The position numbers were made by a program, and so were the translations under genes. The notes beneath the pieces are model-generated. The model made no database searches. It was not told where the DNA came from and saw nothing but the letters and a program-made list of their open reading frames with translations. 64,000 nucleotides of DNA from Euptelea pleiosperma. Taxonomy: Eukaryota; Streptophyta; Magnoliopsida; Ranunculales; Eupteleaceae. The DNA is taken from the NCBI GenBank assembly GCA_035048495.1, contig CM068553.1, positions 13,579,190-13,643,189 on the forward strand, given 5' to 3'. Every line of letters begins with the position of its first letter. Positions within the stretch are counted from its first letter, which is position 1. Positions 25,162 through 36,139 of the stretch are shown here, piece after piece.

Positions 25162-25420
25162 TCTAGAGTTCATGATATCGAGCAGCATTTTGTGCCCAAG
25201 ATTAGTCTCATTTTTACTAGTGTTTATCAACGACGGCAGCGAATAGAATGTTAAATGTACCTGTATATTGTTTTTGAGTATTTATTTTGGATAAAATCCT
25301 GTTTTAATGGTTTGCACTACTTTTAATGATCGGACGTGGGGCCCACATGCAGATGAGTTAAGAGCTGATATGGGGAGGGGTGGGAGTAAGGTTTCTTTGT
25401 TTATTATGTTCATTGAGCTA
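25162..25420 (+). promoter_or_regulatory. Probable PRMT7 3' UTR and poly(A) region
   Basis: The sequence after the stop is unique and AT-rich until repeats start near 25430. There is no canonical AATAAA. AATAGA (about 25241) and GATAAA (about 25290) are possible plant near-upstream elements, beside TGTA-rich text. Confidence 0.3.
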
Positions 25421-25618
25421 GCAAACCTTTAAAAAGTCTTTTTTGACTTGAAAAACAGCTTTCAGCTATTTTTATAAAAAGATTTTTTGACTTAGAAAAT
25501 ATATTTTTATGGAATAAATACTTTTTAAATAATGGTCATCCAAAAATTCTGTTATTTTGAAGAAGTCCGAAAAAAAAAGACTTGTTCAAGTCTAAAAATT
25601 GCGATCCAAACAGGCCCT

Positions 25619-25660
25619 AAGGTTTTAAAGGTTTTTTTTTTTGTAAACAAGGTTTTAAAG
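25619..25660 (-). mobile_element. Ultra-short retroinsertion (18 nt) with 12-bp target-site duplication
   Basis: AAGGTTTTAAAG occurs at 25619-25630 and 25649-25660, flanking an 18-nt insert of poly(T) followed by GTAAAC. On the minus strand the insert reads GTTTAC plus poly(A), the same end as at 28219-28231. Confidence 0.65.
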
Positions 25661-26499
25661 TTAACTATCAAAAGAAAGGGTCAACATTTTAGGAGTGGGG
25701 TCCCAACATTTGAGAGCGAGATTCAGAGAAGGATCAGGTCTCGGACCATCAGATCAAGGTTTCAATGCAGGAGCGGCACTCTTTATAGGAGGTTTTGGTT
25801 ACTAAGGGTAAGGACATGGAATGGGTTGGATCAATACACCCTTAAAATTTTTGAAGTTAGAAAAAAATTGCACAAGGGGCCGTCCAACCCAGCCCTGCCC
25901 GTCACTGTAGATGCAGCCTGACCAACCCGGCCTGATGGGCCAAAATGCCACCCTGAACCTTATGTAAATTATGCTGTAGATAGGAAGGCATATATGGACT
26001 CAATTATGTTTGACGATCCATATTGGCTGTTCGATTGAACCCGAGAAAAATGCATTTTTCAATAATTTGTGCAATGGCGTATTTTCGCGTGGAAACAAAT
26101 TCTCACCTATGTTGAACGAAAAATTCCAGACTTGGACAGAAAAATCTCATTTTCTCATAAAATGACTATCAAACAATGGAAATTGTATTTTTACTAGAAA
26201 ATATAATCTTCCCCCCACGAAAATTTTTGCAAACAAACACGCTCTAATAGAGTTTTATTTCTTGGGCCACAAGTCCCCTTGCCTGAGTTTTAGCCGACCA
26301 AAATTGATCATCGAGATTCAAAAAATAATCAAGCACCCATCTGTAAATGAGAAGGTGGGAACGACAGCATTATTTTGGTAGTTTCCCTTCTCCACGAATT
26401 TGGGCCCCACTCCACCATGTATAGACGGTGGTCACAAGCCTCAACTTGCTTTCTATGTTTTAACTTTTCCGATGATTTTGAAGTCCATGCTTTAGTGCT

Positions 26500-26877
26500 A
26501 GAAAAAATACGTTGTCCCATAAGAGAAGTCTTGGCAAGTTGGCCATTCACCTTGTTGTCTGGGAAAAGTGCTTTGAAATATGGTGCATTTGGTAATCATA
26601 TGGAGAATTTGGCTGGAAAGGAACAAAAGAACTTTCGAAGGCAAGGAGAGTTCATTTCACGAAGTTATATTAAACATTAAGGTCTTCTTATTCCGATGGG
26701 TTAGTATATGTCATGAGACAAGGGACATCTTTTTTGGGGACATGGTTTTCAGGTTCCATCATCTTTTGTTTTGATTTTCTTTATTTTTGGTTTCTAGTTT
26801 GTATCCTTGAGATCTGCTCAATCTTCTATTTTAATACCTCTGCTGGATTTATCAAAAAAACAAAAAAGTTTGAAATC
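26500..26877 (+). mobile_element. LINE 3' end, plus strand
   Basis: Plus-strand reading gives IWRIWLERNKRTFEGKESSF (near 26588-26650), the tail motif of plant L1 ORF2 proteins, and the sequence ends in an A-rich tail (26862-26877). The uninterrupted homologue at 50300-50395 shows that this segment, together with the next MITE, was inserted after the surrounding repeat was copied. Confidence 0.6.
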
Positions 26878-27042
26878 CCCCACCCAAAATGTCGACACCT
26901 ACCCTTGTTAACTCTCCCTAACCGATGGATCGATGTGGGTTGGGTCAAGGCCTTAGGGTTAGGAGAGTTGACAAAGGGTAGGTGTCGACATTTTGGGAGG
27001 GGGGACTTCAAAATTTGCAATACCCAGGGGACAGCAAATCTT
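26878..27042. mobile_element. Fold-back MITE (CCCAAAATGTCGACACCTACC arms)
   Basis: The left arm (ATCCCCCACCCAAAATGTCG, ACACCTACCCTT) is inverted at 26970-27010 (AAGGGTAGGTGTCG, ACATTTTGGGAGGGGGGA). It is related to the element at 29589-29782, with arms that also carry CCCCTCCCAAAAT. Confidence 0.65.
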
Positions 27043-27099
27043 TTATCTTCTCAATGGACCCTACAAATAATGTCGGTTCCACTATGTTCCAATTAAACC

Positions 27100-28560
27100 T
27101 TCGATCGTTCGCCTTCTCCCTTTAGTCTTCGAAGACGCATGTACTTTGAAGGTTCATTCTACACTCCCAATGGGCTTAGCCCATCTAATGTGTGGCCCAC
27201 TTCTGATGTATGGCCCACTCGACATATAGCACATGTATTAGTTATCAACACCTCTCTATTATTTGGAACCCATATGTAATCCATCAACTTATTTTCTTAT
27301 GTGGGACACATGATTTATCGACCACATTAACATGTGGGGTCACATGATTTATCAACTCTAGTTATTATATGTGACACACACAAACTATCGATCCTTGTTC
27401 TTATGTTGAGCCCGCGTGATCTATCAACATTTGTTCTCACATGCTCATATAGAACCAAACGTCGGTCTTGACCTTTATAGGTATGCACCTTGAAGATGTG
27501 GACCCCAAACAGAGCCTCAATGGCATCTTTGAACTGAACCAAACTATGGGGGACCTGATCTAGTGTATCGTGGGCTATCCAATTAAACAGTGTTTTTAGT
27601 TTTGTTAGCGGATGGCTAACAATTTCTCTATACATGGCTAGAGACTAATGCGAAGAAGGGCAGCAAAATAAAGTCTAGGTTGTAGCCTTGTAGGCCATTT
27701 GTATTAAAGAACTATTTACCCCAAAAGATCGACCTATTGGATTCACCTCTATCTCTGCTCGTTCCAAGACTCCCTAAAATCGTTATCCCGTTGTCTCTAT
27801 TGAAGCAGAGAATACAGACAATAACAGGTGACATGCAATGGAGACAGAACGAACAAAAAAAAAAAAAAAAATTGACCAACAAATTAGAAACTACTCAAGA
27901 TCTCAGAGCGCAAAGAGCTGCAAATTACGAAAAAAATTGGATCGACATCACACCAGATCACTAGCGAAGAGATCGAGAGACATCGGGCATCCGAAAGTAA
28001 CAAATGTCTGGTTCAGATTCCTCGTGGTTGCAGAGATATCGAGGGGATAGAGTCAATGAGCAACGGTGGTGTCCAATGGAGCTTCCAGAAGAGAAAACTC
28101 AAAAATCCCTAATCCGTTGAAGACGATAGAAAAGGGACATAAGTGTAATTCTATTTTCTTTTAAACAATTTATAGGGGCAAAATTGGCAATTTAAAATAT
28201 TAATTCACTTAAGATTATTTTTTTTGTAAACAATTCACTTAAGATTATAACACGCACGACCCCCGCAAATTATTTTGGCTTCAACTTCCGCCAGAATCAA
28301 GAATCAAACTTTTTTTGCTTCAACAAAAATCAATATTTCGACTTAAAGAATCAATTTTATTGTTGAGACCCAAACAAGCTTTCTGACTTTTTTTATTTTG
28401 AAAGTCAAAAAGTGACTTATTTTGGGTTTGCCACACGGCCCCACTGTAATGACTTGAGGATGGCAACCCCTGTTTTGTCTTTATAATAGTATAGATTTAA
28501 GACCCATTGAAGGCATTGGATCGGGTTTTTCTCCGGTGCAAACGTAATAAGGGTGACCGG
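27100..28560. other. Intergenic stretch, no gene recognised
   Basis: No conserved coding motif was found. The piece at 27717-27745 is an inverted match to the tail at 10373-10400, so part is LTR-derived. A minus-strand 102-codon open frame (27327-27635) has no recognisable domain. Confidence 0.4.
28202..28248 (-). mobile_element. Ultra-short retroinsertion (13 nt) with 17-bp target-site duplication
   Basis: AATTCACTTAAGATTAT is present exactly at 28202-28218 and 28232-28248. The 13-nt insert between them is poly(T) followed by GTAAAC, identical in type to the insert at 25631-25648. Confidence 0.7.
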
Positions 28561-28599
28561 GCTGTTCTTTGATGTAGACTTCTGTCTCAAATTGTAACG

Positions 28600-28885
28600 T
28601 AGTAGACTCGTTCATGCCCACTTGCCACCTGAATGTTTGGCCCACACTATGATTGACCTACACACCAAAAAATCAGCGTGATTGGTGAATTCTAGCTGTA
28701 GGATTTGAACACTTTTTAGTCATGGGCTTTACGAACCGGCCTATGGGTAGGTTCCAAGCCCATGATGAAAAAGTGCTCAAATACAATGGCTAGGAATCAC
28801 ACTGATTTTTGGTATGTGGGTCCACCAAGGTGTGGGCCAAACATTCAGGGGGGCAGTGGGCCCGAAAGAGTCTACTACGTGGCAA
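28600..28885. mobile_element. Fold-back MITE of the GATGTTTGG family
   Basis: Arms containing GAATGTTTGGCCCACA, CACCAAAAAATCAGCGTGAT and TGATTTTTGGTATGTGGGTC, ...GGCCAAACATTCAG are inverted around a GGGCTTTACGAACCGGCC-type centre. It forms one side of the larger repeat shared with 49350-50210. Confidence 0.6.
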
Positions 28886-29317
28886 ATCCGGTGTTGTGTG
28901 TATCTAGTGAATAGAAAGCTGGTTTGTATCCAAAAGGTGGACCCAAATCCACTAATGGAGACAACCCAACATGTGTCTTGCGTTACGAAAGATCTATAAA
29001 GAAAATAAGAATCTTGCAAAGAAACAGTCCTAATCTTGACCGTTCAAAATGATATCCTGATCTTCCAACTTTCAAGTTTCAACCGACAATATAGAAAGTA
29101 AGGGTTATGATGATTTTGTGGCATGATTGCTTTGTGTGCTTTCTCGTTACGTGCCTAGAAAACGCCTCGTCCCGTCGATGTGGCAATAAAAATTATACGA
29201 ATGTATGCCTCATTTTCTTCTTCTCGTCTTGGTAAAAATTAGTCTGGCCCATGATGAAAAATGCTCAAATCCAATGGCTGTAAATCATCAATCAAGCTGA
29301 TTTTTTTTGGAGTGAAG

Positions 29318-29514
29318 ACTAGTCTGTAAACGTAGTGCAGACTCTAAAGTATGTAAACATTGTCTGCTCCGTTGGATGCACCTCAAAAAACATGTTATTT
29401 CACAATGTCTAAGAAGTTTGATTTTTAAAATTAAAAACACGTTTTTCAAGGTTCATCTAACGGTACATACAATGTTTGCATACTTTATAGTCTGCAGGTC
29501 CTATGCAGACTAGT
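29318..29514. mobile_element. Fold-back MITE nested in the larger repeat
   Basis: The ends ACTAGTCTG and CAGACTAGT, plus arms AAGTATGTAAACATTGTCTG and ACATACAATGTTTGCATACT, are inverted repeats. A sibling at about 49495-49675 sits at the equivalent place in the other copy of the large repeat. Confidence 0.65.
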
Positions 29515-29588
29515 TTTATTCGATTTTTGTGGGTATAGGGCCTACCCAGGGATAGGCCAATCATTCATAGAGTCAAGGAGGGGGAGTC

Positions 29589-29782
29589 CGAGAAAATTTT
29601 CGCTGGCCCCGGGGGACTTCAAACTTTGATGTCCCCCTCCCAAAATATCTGACAAGTACCCCAATCCCTTAACTCAACCCTGGTTAAGCCCTTGGTTAGT
29701 GGTCAAAAGGGGTACTTGTCAGACATTTTGGGAGGGGGACATCAAAGTTTGAAGTCCCCTGGGGCCAGCGAATGTTTTCTCG
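29589..29782. mobile_element. Fold-back MITE with ~75-bp arms
   Basis: CGAGAAAATTTTCGCTGGCC at the left is mirrored by GGCCAGCGAATGTTTTCTCG at the right. The arms are about 75 bp and the loop is short. Flanks GGGGAGTC (29581-29588) and GGGAAGTC (29783-29790) match at 7 of 8. Confidence 0.75.
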
Positions 29783-30379
29783 GGGAAGTCCAACCAACGA
29801 TGAGAAGAGGCTCAGGTTTTAGCCTTAATGGCTATTAAGTCGACAAGATCTTTTGGATTGCAGTCTTTTTTGCCGCTTGTAACCCCCTATTTCATCGCCC
29901 TAGCCTCAACTTCTTCTGTTGACATTGCTCTCGACTCGGTACCTCCTGTTGTCATAAAAAGGTTAAAATCACTTCTATTAATAAAACTGATCAGATCTAT
30001 TGTCTTTGACACTGAATTTTATGCACTGTCAATGTTCAATTTCTTCCAACCCTAGGGAGGAGAGACCATAAGAAAAATCTTGTAAAGAATAATTTCATAT
30101 TATAATTTGGCAAAGATTCTGTGTAACACAAAATATTTTTATAACCGTTCCTATGAGCAACAGTGTAACCTTGAAGATGTTGTGGTACACATGTTTCGCC
30201 GACTACGTGAAGACTAAAAGACAAATACAATAAGAATCAGACAGTTGACGACATGAGTCATCTGAGTAACTGTCCATTTATCCGTTAAAGATCATGTGCG
30301 CTCACCTGAAAAGGTAAATAACTTAGTGGTCATAGGAATAGGTTTAAAATGAATAAAATATAATAGTCAAACTTAGTCA

Positions 30380-31240
30380 GATGACAGACCCTGAGTCTAG
30401 TCAAGATTTTGACTATAGGGGTATGTTCTATCGATTGGACTTTTCCAATCTATTGGATCTTCCTGATCAATCGATTGAACCCTACGGAATAGAAACTGTT
30501 ACAAAGTCCGATCGATTGGACTTTCTTGATCAATCGATTGGACTCTACGCACAGAACTCATTTTGAGTCCGACGGATTGGATCTTCCTAGTCAATCGATT
30601 GGACAGTACGGAACAAAACTTTAAAGAGTCCGATCGATTGGATCATTGGTACAATCGATTGGATTTATGAAAGAAAAACTCACTCGTACTGGCCCAATCG
30701 ATTGGACTGTGCACGAATAGGTCTTTTCAGATTCGAAATCCAAGGTTCCATATTAAGGTTCCACATTCCCCATCTCTCTTATGACTCGGGACTATAAAAC
30801 TCTATTAATATAATCATTCTCTAGACTTACAGATTACACATTAACACTCAGAAGAGAGAGTTTTATTTATAAGAGTTGTCCTTTAGAAGAAGAAAAGTTC
30901 CATTACTACTTGAAAGCTTTTCTCTTCTCTTTGATCATAGCTTAGAGCTTGATCTCAACTCAGCTTAAGTTTCTCACTTAGAATCTTAAACCTAGCAAGT
31001 CTAAGAGTATCAGTGCGTCTCAACATTATTTGAACGACTTGGGGTTCAGGGTATACTAAATCCTTCGTCTTCAGTAGAGATTGGAATGCTGAGAATTAAA
31101 ATCGGGAGTACCGATCGAAGATATGTTTGGAGAGTAGCAAACTGAACAAGCGAACAAGGCTTCTTAATTGTAAGGGCGGCGTTGATTCAGAAGACGTGAA
31201 CACATCGATAGTGGGCCTTGGCTAAGGTTGGAAGCAACGG
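30380..31240 (+). mobile_element. LTR-like fragment with palindromic CAATCGATTGG array
   Basis: At 30405-30710 the near-palindrome (C)AATCGATTGGA or its variants occurs about ten times at spacings of 25-50 bp. A pyrimidine-rich leader and CTTCGTCTTCAGTAGAGATTG-type text follow to about 31200. Short repeated palindromes are a known trait of Sirevirus-type copia LTRs, and similar GGTTCAAACCAA motifs occur in the LTR at 12991. No partner LTR is seen. Confidence 0.45.
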
Positions 31241-31251
31241 TGCTGCGTAGG

Positions 31252-31659
31252 TAGGAGTGTCAATGGGTCTTATCCGATTCGGTATCTAAGGTGGCCAGAA
31301 TCGGAACAATCAATTCAGGTCCTTATCGGTTCGGTTCCTTAACGGTTCCGGTTCTCGAAGTGATGGATCCGGAATCAAAATCGATTATGTATTTCTGTCG
31401 GTTCCGGTTCCGATTCTAGGTATATTGGGCCAAATCTTGAGAATATGAGAATTTTGACACTGTATATATATATTGGTACCAGTTCTTATTGATTCGGTTC
31501 CGGTTCTTATCGGTTTCGATTTCATATTAGACTACCCGGAACCGGAACCATTATTTTTGGCTCGGTTCTGGTTCCGATTCCTTTTTAATCGATTCCTAAA
31601 AATATGGAACCGGAACCGATGTTTTCGATTTCAATTAAAAGGGTAAAATTGACACCCTA
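31252..31659. mobile_element. hAT-like MITE, GGTTCCGGTTC-rich, with perfect 8-bp target-site duplication
   Basis: The ends are TAGGAGTGTCAAT and ATTGACACCCTA. TGCGTAGG is repeated exactly at 31244-31251 and 31660-31667. The interior is dominated by degenerate CGGTTCCGGTTC repeats. The same family lies inverted at 48862-49288. Confidence 0.85.
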
Positions 31660-32475
31660 TGCGTAGGTAACTTTCATCTCATTTAACTTTCTAGTTAGTA
31701 ATACGACGTGGTCCCGTGGTTTTCTTTTTTAATCAATTCCAAACATCTATAAGGTTGGTGGGCCTAAACTAAGCTCCAAATGTCATTTTTTGGGAGTGAC
31801 CACGCATTGTGCTTCAGTCCTACCCGTGACCATTCCACCTAGTGGGCCCCACGTAAAACACTTATGATAAAAGAAAAAGATGTAAAAGAAGAAAACAGCA
31901 TAACAGGATGATCTAAACCATCGGATTGAACCAATCGATTTTTTTTTCTCCATTGCTGATATATTTAAACAACTATAAATGCACCTCGAGATTTGTGGCA
32001 AAAATGGATGGATGCTAAAACGAGGTCAATTATAGTTTTTACAAGGGAGAAAGAAGGATCTGATGATCCAGGGGCTCGATCACACCATTCTGACCATGCG
32101 GTAAAGCTATCTGAATCATTTCCACAAGAATATGCGCACAGTACTTTACTACTATCCGAGGTTGGACGGTTTCCCCTGTACGGGATGAATTATCTAAATA
32201 GTGATATGGACCCACCGCCCAATGTATTTGGACGGTTTCCCGTGTACGGGTCAAATTGGCATGAAAGTGAACCTATTCACATTCAGACCCAACTACTAAG
32301 AAAGAATTTCTTATAAGAACCATTCCATGGAAGCGCTCGTAGGGGACTTGGGGTGTGGCAAAGCCAAGTGACTTTCGTCATCTCCAAGGTATTTCCTCTA
32401 CTTTTTTTAAATCAAACCCCACTTTACTTCGTAACATGTTTTGGGTTTTAAATTTTTAAAACCATATTTTAAAAA

Positions 32476-32675
32476 TGACCGTTACAAGTGGCGGAGCAGG
32501 GGACACGCACTAGCTGTCCCGCCTGCCCGCTAGGCGCTATCCCCTCCCCCTTCTGTCGTGACTACCCCACTTTGACACAGTCGGCTCGTCTGCTCGGCTG
32601 CTCGCTTCGGACGCTGCCGTCGCCAGTCTCTTGTCGCCTTACCCCTTTGAACTAAATCCTGGCTCTGCCACTAGT
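32476..32675. mobile_element. Small MITE in arm A (GTGGCGGAGC...CTCTGCCAC)
   Basis: AGTGGCGGAGCAGGG at the left is mirrored by CCTGGCTCTGCCACT at the right, and the interior is GC-rich. It is absent from the matching place in arm B. Related ends occur at about 8265, 8714, 9297 and 34083. Confidence 0.55.
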
Positions 32676-32848
32676 TAATTATAACCGCTAACGGTAGGCA
32701 ACCGTTATCGATTTACTAGACACATGTTTTAATGGTAAATAACAATTATAGTACACGGGAGTAACCGTTATAACGCAAATTATAACCATGATTAGTATTA
32801 CATCTTAGTTGATTCGAGTTTCTTCATTTTCTTAGGAGAACCCGGTTA

Positions 32849-33376
32849 ATGGCGGATGGTGCTGGAGCAATCTTGCCTCTCTTCCACCGGCACAACTGCC
32901 AAAGCATCCTGCCACGCCCCCTTCCCTCGGACGTACGCCATGCCATCCTAACGCTTAGCCTCCCATTGCTTGTAAGCTTGGTTCAAGTGAAGTATCAAGG
33001 AAAGGATGTGTCTCCATTTGAAACACATCCCATAAGCATGGTTGTTTTTATACTAGCTACGCTCATATACTCCTTCGCATCCATTCCCGAAAGGGGATTC
33101 AATCATAAGCGTGTCTCCGGGCTACATCATAAACGTGTCTCCGGGCTACTTTGCGACTTCTTGGGTGCGTTAATGGTTACTTTGTTAGTGTTGATACTTA
33201 TATCCGGCACACTCGGGTGGATCATGTCCCTCTTATTTGGTTTTCCTTTGTTAGTCTTGTTGCGTAACGCATTTCAACGTCTATACCAATGGTTTTACAA
33301 GAGAACAATGGAGGCAATTGTTCAAGTAGTTAGGTTTATTTCATCCAGAATGCATTGCGTGGCCTATAAACCATGA
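32849..33376 (+). CDS. Small multi-pass membrane protein of unknown function (inverted-repeat copy A)
   Basis: The 175-residue frame starts MADGAGAILPLFHRHN. It has about four hydrophobic segments: residues 30-48, 60-80, 103-123 and 124-142. It also has a KYQGKDVSPFETHP motif between the first two, and a basic amphipathic C-terminus (LYQWFYKRT...SSRMH). The start is the first Met shared with copy B. An acceptor-like TTTTCTTAG lies just upstream in both copies, so a 5' exon may exist. It resembles unannotated plant membrane proteins, but I cannot name a function. Compared with copy B it has a 24-bp tandem duplication (33103-33150) giving the peptide HKRVSGL twice. Constraint between the copies (hydrophobic pattern kept, no stops in either) suggests a real coding gene or a recent one. 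Confidence 0.6.
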   Translation: MADGAGAILPLFHRHNCQSILPRPLPSDVRHAILTLSLPLLVSLVQVKYQGKDVSPFETHPISMVVFILATLIYSFASIPERGFNHKRVSGLHHKRVSGLLCDFLGALMVTLLVLILISGTLGWIMSLLFGFPLLVLLRNAFQRLYQWFYKRTMEAIVQVVRFISSRMHCVAYKP

Positions 33377-33771
33377 CTTGTGTACTACTAGTGGGTGGCC
33401 TGTGCCCACAGCACTCTCTGACAAAGCGTTTGCCAAAATCGGGTGTGAGTGGCTGAGATCCACCGTCCAGGGGGATAAGATCTTGGCCTTTCTTTATTGA
33501 AGACTATAAGAGGGGTATAAGTGGGGAGACAACCAGATATATACACACACACACGGTCGTACGTAGTCACGAATGAAGACCATTGTGGTGCATCTGGCGT
33601 AGTGGCATTCATGTAAATATCCAGTATGCTTGACCTCGTATAGAGATGAGTGATTGCCTAGTAATTAAAGTTACTTTGGTACATTGCTTCTCATGCTTTT
33701 CGCTCGCTTGCTTCCTTTTGTGTGGAAAATTTTTAGAGACAGAGGACTTTGGATGCAGTGGATGCAGAGGA

Positions 33772-34078
33772 CACTTGTGACCCTACCTAATGCATTTTCT
33801 TGGGCCCACCAACCAACTACATGGATGTTTACCCCACCCACCCCTTGGTGGATATACACACAAAAATCTGCCTGATTGGTTATCTCTACCCATTAGTTTT
33901 AGCATTTTTTAGGAGTGATTGTAGCCGTTGGATTCAAGCATATTTTTTTAGGTACTAACATAATAACATACATAAATTATCAATCAAGCTGACTTTTGGT
34001 GTGTATATCGACTAAGTGGTTGCCAAAACATCCATGTTGTTAGTGGACCCAAAAATATGCACGAAGTAGGGCCACAAG
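33772..34078. mobile_element. Fold-back MITE directly downstream of membrane-protein copy A
   Basis: CTTGTGACCCTACC and TGCATTTTCTTGGGCCCA at the left are mirrored by TGGACCCAAAAATATGCA and GTAGGGCCACAAG at the right. ATGGATGTTTACC and AAAACATCCATG lie in the arms. The same element follows copy B (36030-37398), so it was present before the duplication. Confidence 0.65.
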
Positions 34079-34234
34079 CAGGGACGGAGCCAAGAAGGGG
34101 CCAGGTGGGCACGCGCCCCCTCTAAAATATCCTTATTTTAATTTTAGTGCCCCCTCAATTTTTTTTTTTTATCACCTTAAAAGCTTTCTACGCATCATGC
34201 ATAAGAATTCTCTAATTATAAGCTGCATAGTTTT

Positions 34235-35270
34235 TAGGGTCTGTTTGGATCGCTATATTTAGACCTGATTTTTGCAAAATAACAGATTGTTTGGATGACC
34301 ATTTTTTAAAAAGTAATTGTTCCATAAAACTATTTTTTTTTTAAGTCAAGCTTTTTTTATTAATATATTTTTCTTTCGATTTTAAAATAGTTGAATGCTG
34401 GTTTTAGTGATGGGGTCCACTAAGAGAAGATGACATTTTGAATTAATGATGATCCAAAAAAGAAAAATACATCTCGAAAATATATTGTCAGAAAACTTTT
34501 TTGAAAATAAAGTATTTTTTTTAAAATGGCAATCGAAACAGGCCCTTAGCCTTTGAGAAGGTAATTGATTTGGTTTCTACCCTAATTTTGAGTAGACCTT
34601 CCAAACAGAATAATTAAAGTAGCCCAGGACTTTTTTTCACCTGTTTCCACTGGCTTAAATCATTCTTTAGGCCCTCTTTACGGCCCTGTATGGTTACCAA
34701 AGAAAAGATTTCTAAGATGGGATTCACAAGTCAAAATGTGTTGATCTAGAAGACTTTCATAGACATTTATAGGTAAGAATCTGGAAAAATTTTCTAATCA
34801 AAGGGCCTAAGGCCCTGCATGGTGATCAACAAAAACTTTTCTAGAAAAGGATTTGTATGTTAGAATTGTTGATCTAGAAAATATTTTCTGACATCTAGGC
34901 CTTTCTTGGTAGCATTACAAATGTTTGCGCGACATTTGTGTGTGCCTGGTGGCTCAACATCCAACAAATATTTGGATTAGGCCCCATCATTTTTTGCCAA
35001 ATCCTGGTCTAATGTTTGCAGCCAAAAGTGACGGCAAACAATAGGCAAATGACTCTCTCTATCTCCCTTGGTCTCCCCCAACAACTCTCCGCTCCCCAAA
35101 CATTCGAATATTTTCCCATCCCAACAAATGTTTGTCATTGCAAACATTTGATTATCAAATATTTGCCTACAAATATTTTCCTGCGAAACTCCAGACAGGA
35201 TACCAAGCAGGGCCTTATATGCAATAATCATTTCTAGAAAACTTACTCTGGGTAACCATAAAATGTGCAA
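34235..35270. mobile_element. Spacer of the inverted duplication: cluster of GGCCCT-ended MITEs
   Basis: At 34235-34548 the ends TAGGGTCTGTTTGGATCG and TCGAAACAGGCCCTTA are inverted repeats. At 34690-35270 nested pieces have ends such as TAAGGCCCTGCATGGT and ACCAAGCAGGGCCTTA, with inner ends at about 34893 and 35217. No coding sequence was recognised. Confidence 0.45.
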
Positions 35271-36139
35271 ACCGGTCAACGAGCTTCCATCTCATGGTAA
35301 CAGACTGGAATTGGTTACATTCCATGTCAGCCCTAGAGAAACTCTAGGTCACTGGCAACCCAACATCAGGTAGCCCCAAACTTTCCTTTGATGCAATCGA
35401 GTCCGACCATTCCTATGAGGCCAAACCTCGGTCTTGAGGCCCTGGATTGTCCAGGGCCATTCAAGATTTTCTCAGCTGAGAGGTGAAAAAGGAGGACTGA
35501 AACAGTGAGTCAATATGGATTATTATGATTCGACTTTGCCAAGATTGGGTTGACTCAGTGAGTTGAACCCAGTCGTGGCTGAGACTTAAGACAATGAAGA
35601 GTCGTTAAGGCAGGCAATGAGAAGAAGAAGAAGAAGAAGAGAAGCCACTAAATGGGGTTTGAGGTTTTGGGTAATGTTAATAAACCCGGACCTTGACCAG
35701 GCGGTTTTGGGCCCAGTAACTGTATGGATGCTGAGGCCACTCCTTAGTAGATATATACACCAAAATCAGCTTGATTTGTAATTGGGTTGTGATGTAACTG
35801 TAGAAGTTTGAGTTTATTGATAAAATTTCGGTGATTACATTGACCTACTCAACAAAGGAAAGAAATCATAATCTAATCTTAATCGGATCAAATCTAATTC
35901 TAATCAGATCAAATCTAATCCTAATTGATACTTATCAAACTTTGACAAAGATACGGTGCATCTCGTGCACCTTACTATACTCTAATAGTAACTAGGTAAA
36001 AGGCGTCAGGTATAGCAATTTTTGTTACTCACCACTGCCAATTGGATGTTTAGTCTTCGCCATGGTAAACAGTCATACTAAAAATCAGCTTGTTTGATGA
36101 TTTTAGCTGTTGGTTTTAGTACCAAAAAGTGATTGAGTC

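Larger units (their letters stand above)
26229..29560 (+). repeat. Inverted, interrupted copy of the repeat at 49350-50610
   Basis: Blocks at 26229-26495, 27045-27090 and 28770-29560 match, collinearly and in reverse complement, the contiguous stretch 50610 down to 49350. Examples are GGGCCACAAGTCCCCTTGCC, TTCCCTTCTCCACGAATTTG and AAAAGGTGGACCCAA. The breaks hold a LINE 3' end, a fold-back MITE and about 1.7 kb of other sequence. The underlying unit may be a large non-autonomous transposon or a segmental copy. Confidence 0.6.
32218..34080 (+). repeat. Arm A of a large inverted duplication carrying a membrane-protein gene
   Basis: The sequence is an inverted match to 36030-39388. Shared blocks include upstream text (GGCATGAAAGT, GGGGACTTGGGGTGTGGCAA, TCTCCAAGGTATTTCCT), the gene itself, downstream text (TGCATCTGGC(G/T)TAGTGGCAT, TGCTTGACCTCG, CTCGCTTGCTTCCTTTT) and an adjoining MITE. 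The spacer to arm B is about 1.9 kb. Confidence 0.8.

Noticed and set aside
25532..25921. 129-codon plus-strand frame after PRMT7
   Set aside because: It begins in MITE-like sequence, crosses a poly(T) retroinsertion and is Lys/Arg-biased without a domain.
30405..30710. CRISPR-like repeat array
   Set aside because: The repeats are short palindromes with irregular spacing in LTR-like plant DNA; no cas genes and the wrong kind of genome.
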